Part shown: piece by piece, positions 41,395 to 48,486 of the stretch
Numbering within the stretch: position 1 is the first letter of the stretch
Layout: the number at the start of each line of letters is the position of its first letter
Source: Phenylobacterium sp.
GTDB taxonomy: Bacteria > Pseudomonadota > Alphaproteobacteria > Caulobacterales > Caulobacteraceae
Length of the DNA: 64,000 nucleotides
Direction of reading: 5' to 3'
NCBI GenBank assembly: GCA_020401865.1
Contig: JADCAS010000004.1
Span: 434,001-498,000 of the forward strand
Made by a program: the position numbers and the translations under genes
The notes under the pieces: model-generated
Database searches by the model: none
What the model was told of the DNA's origin: nothing
The model's input: only the letters and a program-made list of their open reading frames with translations

Positions 41395-41775
41395 ATGGTC
41401 GTTCCCGCCAATCCAGTCGTGCATGCAGAGATCCCGGTGACCAACATGGACCGGGCCCTCAGGTTCTACTCCGGGGTCCTGGGGCTGGAGTTCGAACGGC
41501 GGAAGGTGGATGGCTATGACATGGCCTTTGCTACCCGGTGGGCGGGCGCGACCGGCGCCAGCCTCGCCCTTGCCTGCGGTGACGTCTACGTCCCTGGAAA
41601 GTCGGGCCCGATCCTCTATCTGGATGTCGCTGACATCGACGCCGTGCTGGTCCGGGCCGAGGCTGCGGGCGGACGGATCCTCTACCCGAAGACCCATGCC
41701 GGAGAGGCGGGCTTCATCGCCGAGATCGAGGACAGCGAGGGCAATCGCATGGGGTTGTCGGCGGAGGCGGGCTGA
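41395..41775 (+). CDS. VOC family (glyoxalase/bleomycin-resistance-like) protein
   Basis: 126 residues: HAEIPVTNMDRALRFYSGVL, GLEFERRKVDGYDMAFATRW, ILYLDVADIDAVLVRAEAAG and AEIEDSEGNRMGLSAEAG. The first-strand H-A-E-I-P-V and terminal E-D-x-x-G-N-R-M-G-L are the paired VOC metal-binding strands. The ATG at 41395 is listed, but a TTG at 41386 (MPFMVV...) sits five bases after GGGGAGGGG and may be the true start. Substrate unknown; it faces the MGMT-like gene. Confidence 0.85.
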   Translation: MVVPANPVVHAEIPVTNMDRALRFYSGVLGLEFERRKVDGYDMAFATRWAGATGASLALACGDVYVPGKSGPILYLDVADIDAVLVRAEAAGGRILYPKTHAGEAGFIAEIEDSEGNRMGLSAEAG

Positions 41776-41782
41776 TCATCCG

Positions 41783-41798
41783 GCCCGCTCAGGCGGGC
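41783..41798. terminator. short hairpin between convergent VOC and MGMT-like genes
   Basis: GCCCGC (41783-41788), TCAG, GCGGGC (41793-41798) lies in the 35-base gap between two convergent stops. No U tract on either side; it may serve both genes weakly. Confidence 0.4.
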
Positions 41799-41810
41799 TG
41801 GTTCCGGGCG

Positions 41811-42320
41811 TCAGTCGACGGGAAGGCGAGTCTCAAGCCCATCCTCAGGTCGTCGGGTCTCGAAGTCAAAGACAGCGAGGCTCCGGCGCAAGGGCGAGGC
41901 CGTGACGCCTTCGGACGCCAGCCGGGCCGCCTGGAACTCCACGCCCCCAGGAAACTTCGGATTGAGGAAGCCGCCCGTCTTCAGCACGCGCCACCAGGGG
42001 GTGAGTTGCGCCAGGTCCTCCCCGTGATGGCGCCTCTCTTCAGCCGCTCTGGCGGCCATGTTCAGGAAGATCGCTGTTGAGACCGGGCAGGCGACGGCGA
42101 CCTGATGGCGGCGCGCGAGCGCCGAGCGAAGGTCCGACAGGGTGATCAGTTCGCCTGGTTGTAAGCGTCGGACCAGTGAATCCACTTCCGCGGGACTGGA
42201 CACCACCATGGCCCCGCCGTTGGCCTCACGGTAGCCGGGGGCCCCGGGGGGGATGTGGTGAATGATGTGCGGCGTCCTTCCGCCTGCGAGGTGTTCCAGG
42301 GCCGATTTCCGTTTCGCCAT
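41811..42320 (-). CDS. MGMT/alkyltransferase-like (ATL) DNA-binding-fold protein
   Basis: 169 residues. The central part reads RLQPGELITLSDLRSALARR, then a helix VSTAIFLNMAARAAEERRHH and TPWWRVLKTGGFLNPKFPGG-VEFQAARLASEG. This is the winged-helix segment of O6-alkylguanine methyltransferases, where P-C-H-R-V is expected; here it is P-W-W-R-V (W109, W110), so the alkyl-accepting Cys is lost as in ATL proteins. Such proteins bind damaged DNA and flag it for nucleotide excision repair. The N-terminal 45 residues (PHIIHHIPPGAPGYREANGG) are unlike classic ATLs, so it is a diverged relative. Confidence 0.6.
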   Translation of the reverse strand: MAKRKSALEHLAGGRTPHIIHHIPPGAPGYREANGGAMVVSSPAEVDSLVRRLQPGELITLSDLRSALARRHQVAVACPVSTAIFLNMAARAAEERRHHGEDLAQLTPWWRVLKTGGFLNPKFPGGVEFQAARLASEGVTASPLRRSLAVFDFETRRPEDGLETRLPVD

Positions 42321-42586
42321 AGCCGATCTCCCGCGCCTGGCCCCTTATCTAGGGGGCAGACAGCGCGCCTAGAATAAGAGCCATCTGTTCACCCTACGTT
42401 CGGTTTCGTTCCATCCTGTGTTACCGGGCCTCGTCCCCGCGTCTTTGCTCGAATCAATGAAGATGAGCGCAGGGCGCGCTGCGACTTCGCGCCTTTGCGC
42501 CGGCTGTGGTCTCCTGAGTGCAGGCGATCCTGCCGGGGGTAGACCCGGAAGGGCCGTCCTTCTTCCCCCCAACGATAAGGCCCCGC
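42321..42586. other. intergenic region without a supportable gene
   Basis: Together with the promoter below this makes a 340-base divergent gap. Composition is less GC-rich than the coding DNA. Short open frames on both strands lack ribosome binding sites and family similarity. The promoter of the MGMT-like gene should lie at the left end (from 42321). I see no RNA gene or repeat. Confidence 0.5.
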
Positions 42587-42615
42587 TTGACAGCATGGAG
42601 AGGCAATCGTAAATT
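42587..42615 (+). promoter_or_regulatory. sigma70-type promoter of the carotenoid oxygenase gene
   Basis: TTGACA (42587-42592), 17-base spacer, TAAATT (42610-42615). The -35 is a perfect consensus and the -10 matches four of six. The -10 overlaps a perfect palindrome GTAAATTTAC (42609-42618), a possible operator. Start codon is 46 bases downstream at 42661. Confidence 0.7.
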
Positions 42616-42660
42616 TACAAAGTAAGATTTCTAACCTCCACACCGCAGGAGCCGCCCGTC

Positions 42661-44109
42661 ATGTCCAGTCCCATCGAAACCGCGATCCGCGCCACGGTCA
42701 CCAAGGGCATCGTCGCCGTCGCTGGCTTCAATCGATCACGCCTGGCGAGCCGTAAGGTCTCCAATCCCTACCTCGAGGGCGTCCACAAACCGATGGAGGC
42801 CGAGCTGACCCTGGAGACCCTGGAGGTCACCGGATCCATCCCGTCGGAGCTGGATGGCCGCTACATGCGGATCGGACCCAATCCGGCCAGCCCGGCCAGT
42901 CCGGCTACCTATCACTGGTTCACCGGCGACGGCATGGTGCACGGCGTGCGCCTGAAGGACGGCAAGGCCCTTTGGTACCGGAACCGCTGGATCCGCTCGC
43001 GGGGCGTCTCCCAGGCCCTGGGCGAGCCTGACGCGCCCGGTCCCCGTAACGGGCTGGGCGATACGGTCAACACCAATGTCCTGGGCCATGCCGGGGCTCT
43101 CTGGGCGCTTGTGGAGGCCGGGGGCTATCCCGTTCGCCTGAACGACAATCTCGAGACCCTGGCTCATGACCCGTTTGGCGGGACGCTCAAGGGCGGGTTC
43201 GCGGCCCACCCGCATCGGGACCCCGATACGGGGGAGATGCACGCCATCTGCTACGAAGGCAACAACCCGAACGCCGTTCGCCACGTGGTGCTCAGCCCGG
43301 AGGGTCGGGTGACGCGGGAGCTGTCCATCCCGGTCCGCAACGGCCCCTCCATCCACGACTGCATGATCACCAAGACCTATGTGATCATCCTCGACCTGCC
43401 CGTGACCTTTTCCATGAAATCCCTCCTGGGGGGTGACCGCTTCCCTTATCGCTGGAACCCGGATCATCAGGCCCGGGTGGGGCTGCTGCCGAAGACGGGG
43501 ACCGCAGACGATGTCATCTGGTGCAATGTCGCGCCGTGCTACGTCTTCCACCCCTGCAACGGCTTCGAGACCGCCGAGGGCAAGGTCATCCTCGACGTCT
43601 GCGCCCACGACACCATGTTCGACGGCGACCGGGTCGAAGGGCCTGCGTCGAAGTCTACGCCCTTCGAGCGCTGGACCATCGATCCCCTCGCCCGGTCGGT
43701 ATCCCGGCTCGTCATCGACCCGGACGGCCAGGAATTCCCGCGGCCCAACGAGACCCGGCTCGGCAAGCCCTACCGCTATGCCTACGCCATGGCCCTGCCG
43801 GCGGGGTTCGAGGTCGCCGCGTCCGGCCAGACCCGCCTGTTCAAGCATGACCTCGTAGCTGGAACCCGTCAGGTGCATGACTTCGGCCCCGGCCGCCTGA
43901 CCGGGGAGTTCGTCTTCGTCCCGCGCCCGACCGCCCGGTCCGAGGATGACGGCTGGCTGATGGGCTATGTGGTCAACCTGACGAACGAAACCACTGACCT
44001 CGTCATCCTCAACGCCGACGACTTCGAGGGCCCGCCCCAGGCCTCCATCCGCATCCCCCACCGGATCCCCCCCGGGTTCCACGGCAACTGGGCCCCGTCG
44101 GAGGCCTGA
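42661..44109 (+). CDS. carotenoid oxygenase family protein (apocarotenoid/lignostilbene dioxygenase type)
   Basis: Iron(II) dioxygenase of 482 residues that cleaves conjugated double bonds in carotenoids or stilbenes. Seven-bladed-propeller motifs include RYMRIGPNPASPASPATYHW, FTGDGMVHGVRLKDGKALWY and WYRNRWIRSRGVS. The four His iron ligands should be those in AAHPHRDP (about 183), SIHDCMIT (232), YVFHPCNGFE (297) and PPGFHGNWAP (476). It has no signal peptide and a well-marked promoter. Members from this clade in sphingomonads and caulobacters act on apocarotenoids or lignin stilbenes; I cannot decide between them. Convergent with PaaI-like thioesterase. Confidence 0.92.
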   Translation: MSSPIETAIRATVTKGIVAVAGFNRSRLASRKVSNPYLEGVHKPMEAELTLETLEVTGSIPSELDGRYMRIGPNPASPASPATYHWFTGDGMVHGVRLKDGKALWYRNRWIRSRGVSQALGEPDAPGPRNGLGDTVNTNVLGHAGALWALVEAGGYPVRLNDNLETLAHDPFGGTLKGGFAAHPHRDPDTGEMHAICYEGNNPNAVRHVVLSPEGRVTRELSIPVRNGPSIHDCMITKTYVIILDLPVTFSMKSLLGGDRFPYRWNPDHQARVGLLPKTGTADDVIWCNVAPCYVFHPCNGFETAEGKVILDVCAHDTMFDGDRVEGPASKSTPFERWTIDPLARSVSRLVIDPDGQEFPRPNETRLGKPYRYAYAMALPAGFEVAASGQTRLFKHDLVAGTRQVHDFGPGRLTGEFVFVPRPTARSEDDGWLMGYVVNLTNETTDLVILNADDFEGPPQASIRIPHRIPPGFHGNWAPSEA

Positions 44110-44132
44110 CCGGTCCGGGCTGTCCGGCGGCC

Positions 44133-44558
44133 TCAGTCCCTCGCCGGCGACGCGTCGATGAAGAGGACGCTCGCCTCGGCCACCAGGCGCTCGCCGGCCA
44201 TCAGCCGCGCGTGGGCGAGGGTCTTGCGGCCGTCTTCTTCCGTCCGGTCGAGATGGACCTGGAGCCACTCGCCCGCCCTCGCCCCCGACCTGTAGTCAAC
44301 GGTGAGGCGGGCGGTGACCCGGCGCTTGCCGCCGGATCGGGCGACCAGCATGTAGCCCGTCGCCACGTCCAGCAGGGTGGCGATCACCCCGCCGTGCAGC
44401 CCGCCGCGAGCGTTAAGGTGGTTGGGTCCGACGCACAGGCCGACCTCCAGGTCCGGACCTTCACCCCGGCTCATGAACCCGCCCAGCGCCTCCAGCACCG
44501 GACTGGTGCGCAGGATGGGGCCGAAGCCTTCGGGGACTTCGTCAGAGGTAGGGCTCAT
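44133..44558 (-). CDS. PaaI-family hotdog-fold thioesterase
   Basis: Acyl-CoA thioesterase of 141 residues. CVGPNHLNARGGLHGGVIAT holds the H-N-x-x-G-x-x-H-G-G motif of the PaaI/YdiI hotdog group, with the Asp/Glu-bearing helix TLLDVATGYMLVARSGGKRR next, and VTARLTVDYRSGARAGEWLQ. Such enzymes hydrolyse phenylacetyl-CoA or other aromatic and acyl-CoA thioesters. Its start overlaps the stop of the LysR gene by four bases (44555-44558), so the regulator and thioesterase are co-transcribed. Confidence 0.9.
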   Translation of the reverse strand: MSPTSDEVPEGFGPILRTSPVLEALGGFMSRGEGPDLEVGLCVGPNHLNARGGLHGGVIATLLDVATGYMLVARSGGKRRVTARLTVDYRSGARAGEWLQVHLDRTEEDGRKTLAHARLMAGERLVAEASVLFIDASPARD

Positions 44559-45529
44559 GGAGGATTGTCTCCCCGGGAAAGGTCGGCGCCGGCCTCCTGA
44601 CGAGGAACAGGGCCCGCCCCTGCCAGCACCCGGGGAATCTGCTCGGCGAGGATGTCGAAGGTGCGGCGGACCAGGGGATTGCCGCGGATCTCGCGGTGCA
44701 CGGCCAGCCAGCAGGGCAGGGGCGGGATCCGCATCCCCGGCAGGACCGGGACCACCCCGGGCAGCCAGGGCAGGTTGTAGGCGGCGACGAAGCCAACGCC
44801 GGCGCCGGCCGCCACCAGCCGGCCATAGGCGACCTGGTCGTCGGTACGCACGAAGAACTGCTCCCGGCCGATCGGCAGACCCGCCGACGCGAATCCCCTC
44901 ACCAGAGCGTCATCCCGATCGTAGCCGACGAGGCGGTGGTGAATCAGGTCGGCCGGCGTATGCGGCGTCCCCGCCCGGGCGAGATAGTCGACGTGCGCGC
45001 AGGCGACGATGGGAAGGTCCGCCAGCTTTCGCGCCACCAGGGACGCCTGGGCCGGGCGCGCCATGCGTACGGCGATGTCGGCCTCCCGCCGCAGGAGGTT
45101 GGTGATCTGGTTGGACGACACCAGTTCGACCCGGATGCCGGGCTCCGCCGCCTGCAGGGCCGCCAGGACGGGTGGCAGGAGGTAGCTGGCCGCCACCTGG
45201 CTGGTGGTGATGCGGACATCTCCGCTCGTCTCGGCGCGCGCCCGGGTCAGGCGATGGCGCAGACGCTCGGCCCCCTCCTGCATGGCCCGGGCGTCGTCGG
45301 CGATCGCCAGAGCCATGGCGGTGGGCGCCGTCCCGCGCCCGGTGCGCTCGAACAGGGGGGCGCCCAGCTGGGCCTCCAGCATAGCCACCTGACGGGACAG
45401 GGTGGGCTGGTGCGCCCCCAGCCGCTTGGCCGCAGCGCTCATGCTGCCGGCGTCCAGAACGGCCAGGAAGCTCCGGACCAGGGTCCAGTCAAAGCCATCG
45501 AGGCGGGGATCGTTCAGGGTCGAAGCCAT
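44555..45529 (-). CDS. LysR-family transcriptional regulator
   Basis: Regulator of 324 residues. The N-terminal winged helix is at about 10-68: FDWTLVRSFLAVLDAGSMSA, AAKRLGAHQPTLSRQVAMLE, AQLGAPLFERTGRGTAPTAM. The rest is a periplasmic-binding-protein-like effector domain (VRITTSQVAASYLLPPVLAA, ADIAVRMARPAQASLVARKL). Divergent by 95 bases from the epimerase-like gene at 45625, the classical LysR arrangement, so that gene is its probable target; it is also coupled to a PaaI thioesterase. Confidence 0.92.
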   Translation of the reverse strand: MASTLNDPRLDGFDWTLVRSFLAVLDAGSMSAAAKRLGAHQPTLSRQVAMLEAQLGAPLFERTGRGTAPTAMALAIADDARAMQEGAERLRHRLTRARAETSGDVRITTSQVAASYLLPPVLAALQAAEPGIRVELVSSNQITNLLRREADIAVRMARPAQASLVARKLADLPIVACAHVDYLARAGTPHTPADLIHHRLVGYDRDDALVRGFASAGLPIGREQFFVRTDDQVAYGRLVAAGAGVGFVAAYNLPWLPGVVPVLPGMRIPPLPCWLAVHREIRGNPLVRRTFDILAEQIPRVLAGAGPVPRQEAGADLSRGDNPP

Positions 45530-45624
45530 GCGGATCCATATATCTCACTTACTCACATCACCAATAGACGGATAGCCAGGACGGGCGCAGTCTGGTCCCC
45601 ATCGGCCCGCAACAGGAGTTTCCC

Positions 45625-46605
45625 ATGACCCGCCGCACCGTCCTCATCCTGGGCGCCAACGGCCGCTTCGGCGCTGCCGCCGTGAAGGCCTTCGCCGACG
45701 CTGGATGGCGGGTCCTGGCCCAGGCCCGTCGCCCTCAGGCCGCGCTTCCGCCGGGCGCCGAGGCCCTGACCCTCGCCCTGGGCGAGACGGAGGCCCTGGC
45801 CGCCGCCGCCGCGGGCGCCGAGGTCGTCGTTCACGCTGTGAACCCGCCCTATACGGACTGGGAGACCCAGCTGATGCCCCTGGGTCGCCAGGGCATGGAT
45901 GTGGCTGAGCGTCTCGGCGCCCTCTTCATGCTGCCGGGCAATGTCTATGCCTACGGCGAGGCCATGCCCGCCCTGCTGGCGGAGGATACTCCCGAGCGCC
46001 CCACAAACGCCAAGGGCCGCCTGCGCGCCGCCCTCGAAGCCGAGATGCGCGCCCGCGCCAAGGCAGGTCGCCTCCGCGCCGTCGTCCTGCGCGCCGGGGA
46101 CTTTTACGGCTGCGGCGAAGGCTCCTGGCTTGACCTGTCGATCGCCAAGGACCTGGCCAAGGGGCGGCTGGTCTATCCCGGTCCCCTGAACCTGCCGCAC
46201 GCCTGGGCCTACCTGCCCGACCTCGCCCAGGCCTTCGTGGCGGTGGCCGAGCGGTCGGCCCGGGATGGGGCGCCGGCCTTCGAGACCCTGCACTTCGCCG
46301 GCCACACCCTGACCGGGGGCCAGTTCCTGGACCTCCTTGAGGCCGCCGCCACCGACATCGGCGCAGCCCCCGCAGGCCGCTTTCGGCGGGGCGGCATGCC
46401 CTGGGCCCTGATCCGGTTGATGGGCCTCTTTGTCCCGACCCTCAAGGCGGTGGCCGAGATGAGCTACCTCTGGCGGGTCCCCCACGCCCTGGACGGCGCC
46501 CGCCTGGCGACCCGGGTGGCAGGGCTGCCCACCACCCCGCCGCGCCAGGCCCTGGCCCAGGCCCTCCGCGACCTCGGCTTCGGCGACCTCGCCTCGGCGC
46601 ACTGA
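45625..46605 (+). CDS. NAD(P)-binding epimerase/dehydratase-like protein (extended SDR)
   Basis: 326 residues with the Rossmann start TVLILGANGRFGAAAVKAFA and typical SDR segments VVVHAVNPPYTDWETQLMPL, LGALFMLPGNVYAYGEAMPA and LRAVVLRAGDFYGCGEGSWL, then LPHAWAYLPDLAQAFVAVAE. The N-x-Y-x-Y-G and RxGDFYG motifs fit atypical/extended SDRs used for sugar-nucleotide or small-molecule reduction; the classic YxxxK is not clear. It is divergent from LysR and followed by a membrane protein gene 46 bases on; the LysR protein probably controls both. Confidence 0.88.
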   Translation: MTRRTVLILGANGRFGAAAVKAFADAGWRVLAQARRPQAALPPGAEALTLALGETEALAAAAAGAEVVVHAVNPPYTDWETQLMPLGRQGMDVAERLGALFMLPGNVYAYGEAMPALLAEDTPERPTNAKGRLRAALEAEMRARAKAGRLRAVVLRAGDFYGCGEGSWLDLSIAKDLAKGRLVYPGPLNLPHAWAYLPDLAQAFVAVAERSARDGAPAFETLHFAGHTLTGGQFLDLLEAAATDIGAAPAGRFRRGGMPWALIRLMGLFVPTLKAVAEMSYLWRVPHALDGARLATRVAGLPTTPPRQALAQALRDLGFGDLASAH

Positions 46606-46651
46606 CGCGTCCGCCCGCTCCCTGACAGTCCCTCACAGAAGGCAATGCCCC

Positions 46652-47386
46652 ATGACATCGTCCGATACGCTCACCACGCCGCCCTCGCGCACCCTCTGGC
46701 TCGTCGCCGGGATCGTCCTGCTCCTCCAGGGATTCAGCATCTTCGCACCCATGGTCGTGCTCGGCGGGGCGATCCAGTGGCCGGATAGCCTCGATTACCC
46801 GCCCGCCCAGATGCTGCCCCTGCTCCTGGAGCAGATCGACGCCGTGCGGCTGGGCTACGGGCTCTATCTCGGCTACTCGCTGCTCTTCCTTGTGACCGGC
46901 GTCCTGACCCTTCGACTGGCGTCCCGGCCGGGTCCACTCGGAACACTCGGACTTATCGCCCTGGGGGCCGCGGCGGTTTCGACGCTCGCCCGGGCGATCG
47001 GCATCATTCGCTGGCTCACCGGAAGTACAGCCCTTGCGGAAGCCTATTCCGCCCCGGGCCTGTCGGCGGATGCGCGCACGGCGATCGAGGCGACGCAGGG
47101 CGCCATCAATTCCTGGGGCGGCGCCATCGGCGAGGCGCTGGGGGTTGCGGGTTTTGCGGCGATCTGGGCCATCGCGGTCAGCCTGCTGATCCTGCGCGAC
47201 CGCCAGCTTCCGGCCTGGGCGGGTCTCATGGGCCTTGCGGCGGGCGTTCTTGTCGCCCTTCCCGGTCTCGAACTCTTCGGGATCGCGCCGCCGGTCTCCA
47301 TCGTCCTGTCGACCACTGGGATCCAGCTCTGGTTCATGGCCCTCGGCCTGCTGTTCCTCTGGCGCGGGGTGCGGCGCACGGTGTGA
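46652..47386 (+). CDS. multi-pass membrane protein (DUF4386-like)
   Basis: 244 residues with about six or seven hydrophobic helices: LWLVAGIVLLLQGFSIFAPM, LGYGLYLGYSLLFLVTGVLT, LGLIALGAAAVSTLARAIGI, SWGGAIGEALGVAGFAAIWA, LGLAAGVLVALPGLELFGIA and a terminal FMALGLLFLWRGVRRTV. The arrangement resembles DUF4386 proteins, whose function is unknown; this naming is tentative. It follows the SDR-like gene and so is probably in the LysR-regulated unit. It converges with the dioxygenase gene five bases away. Confidence 0.7.
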   Translation: MTSSDTLTTPPSRTLWLVAGIVLLLQGFSIFAPMVVLGGAIQWPDSLDYPPAQMLPLLLEQIDAVRLGYGLYLGYSLLFLVTGVLTLRLASRPGPLGTLGLIALGAAAVSTLARAIGIIRWLTGSTALAEAYSAPGLSADARTAIEATQGAINSWGGAIGEALGVAGFAAIWAIAVSLLILRDRQLPAWAGLMGLAAGVLVALPGLELFGIAPPVSIVLSTTGIQLWFMALGLLFLWRGVRRTV

Positions 47387-47391
47387 GGCGG

Positions 47392-48237
47392 TCAGCCGTC
47401 GTAGAATAGTTTCGGGTGCAGGCCGATCAGCCGGCGTTCCCGATCCGTGGTCGCCCGGGCGATGGCCTCGTCGGAGAGCGGGTTGCTCTCCGAGGTCGGC
47501 AGCAGTCGCTGGGCGATGTCCCGCCGCCCGTAGTGGATCTGCAGGAAGAAGCGACCATGATCGCCGTCCAGGGTCGGCATGCGCCGGTGCCAGACATCGG
47601 AGACAAACAGCCCTGCATCTCCGGCCCGGGTAATGAGCGGCGTGACGCGGGCGCCTTCATAGTCGAGGTCATCATCCAGATGCCGGCCCGGCGGCGGCGG
47701 CCGGCCCGAGAGGTGGCTGCGCGGCAGGACGCCGGTGGGGCCATCCTCGAGGGCGCAGTCCTGGAGGTAGATGTGGACGCCGATGGCGAATACGGGATGC
47801 GGGATGTTTTCCGGCCAGCGCACGCCCTCGGGCAGGGGGATGTGCGGACCGGCGTCAACATGCCAGTTCTGACCGCCGTGCGCACCGGGATCGCCGGCGG
47901 GATTGCGCCAGGCGGTGTTGGCGATCACGTGGCAATCCTCGCCCAGCAAGGGCTCGATCACCGCCAGCAGGCGCGGATGGGCGCAGGCGCGCTGCGCGGC
48001 GGCGCTCCGGTTCAGCATGGCGTAACGGAACATGGCGGCGTCATCTTCCGCCCGCCGCCGGCTGTAGTCCGGGGGATCGCGCTCGAAGATCTCGCTGATC
48101 TCGCGTCTGAGCTCCGAGAGCTCGTCCGCACCCAGCAGGCCCCGGATGATGGTGTAGCCTTCGCGCTCGAGCTGGGCGGTTTCCGCGCTCGCAGGCTCGG
48201 TGCGAAATTCAAGATAGGGGCGACCGCGTCGGATCAT
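47392..48237 (-). CDS. phytanoyl-CoA dioxygenase (PhyH) family protein
   Basis: Fe(II)/2-oxoglutarate dioxygenase of 281 residues. The N-terminal LEREGYTIIRGLLGADELSE and LLAVIEPLLGEDCHVIANTA are typical; the iron ligands should be His126 and Asp128 in QNWHVDAGPHIPL with a distal His near 217 (VSDVWHRRM); LEDGPTGVLPRSHLSGR is the classical loop. The start at 48237 has AAGGG upstream. Substrate is unclear: PhyH members hydroxylate phytanoyl-CoA, ectoine and many natural products. It is convergent with the DUF4386-like gene; no operon partner. Confidence 0.88.
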   Translation of the reverse strand: MIRRGRPYLEFRTEPASAETAQLEREGYTIIRGLLGADELSELRREISEIFERDPPDYSRRRAEDDAAMFRYAMLNRSAAAQRACAHPRLLAVIEPLLGEDCHVIANTAWRNPAGDPGAHGGQNWHVDAGPHIPLPEGVRWPENIPHPVFAIGVHIYLQDCALEDGPTGVLPRSHLSGRPPPPGRHLDDDLDYEGARVTPLITRAGDAGLFVSDVWHRRMPTLDGDHGRFFLQIHYGRRDIAQRLLPTSESNPLSDEAIARATTDRERRLIGLHPKLFYDG

Positions 48238-48425
48238 CTTGCGCCCTTTGCTCACCTGGGAGGCCACGTCGTGGCCGGATAGCATCGGTCCTGAGGGCCA
48301 GCAAGGCGGCGGCCTGAGCGCCTTGGCCGGACCGACTTCCCGCGTGCCCGCAAATGGCCTGTCCCTATGAGCCACGCCCGCGGCTGCGCGCCTCTCCGGG
48401 GCTGCTGGGCCGGGCGCCGGCGGCA

Positions 48426-48459
48426 AAGAAAAAGGGTCCCCGGCGCGCCGGGGACCCTT
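48426..48459 (-). terminator. rho-independent terminator of the TonB-dependent receptor gene
   Basis: A perfect 28-bp palindrome: 12-bp arms AAGGGTCCCCGG (48432-48443) and CCGGGGACCCTT (48448-48459) around CGCG. On the minus strand it is followed by TTTTTCTTTG, giving a strong U tract. It lies 28 bases after the stop of the receptor gene at 48487. Confidence 0.92.
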
Positions 48460-48486
48460 CACCTGACCGCCGGTGGGCGGATCGGA

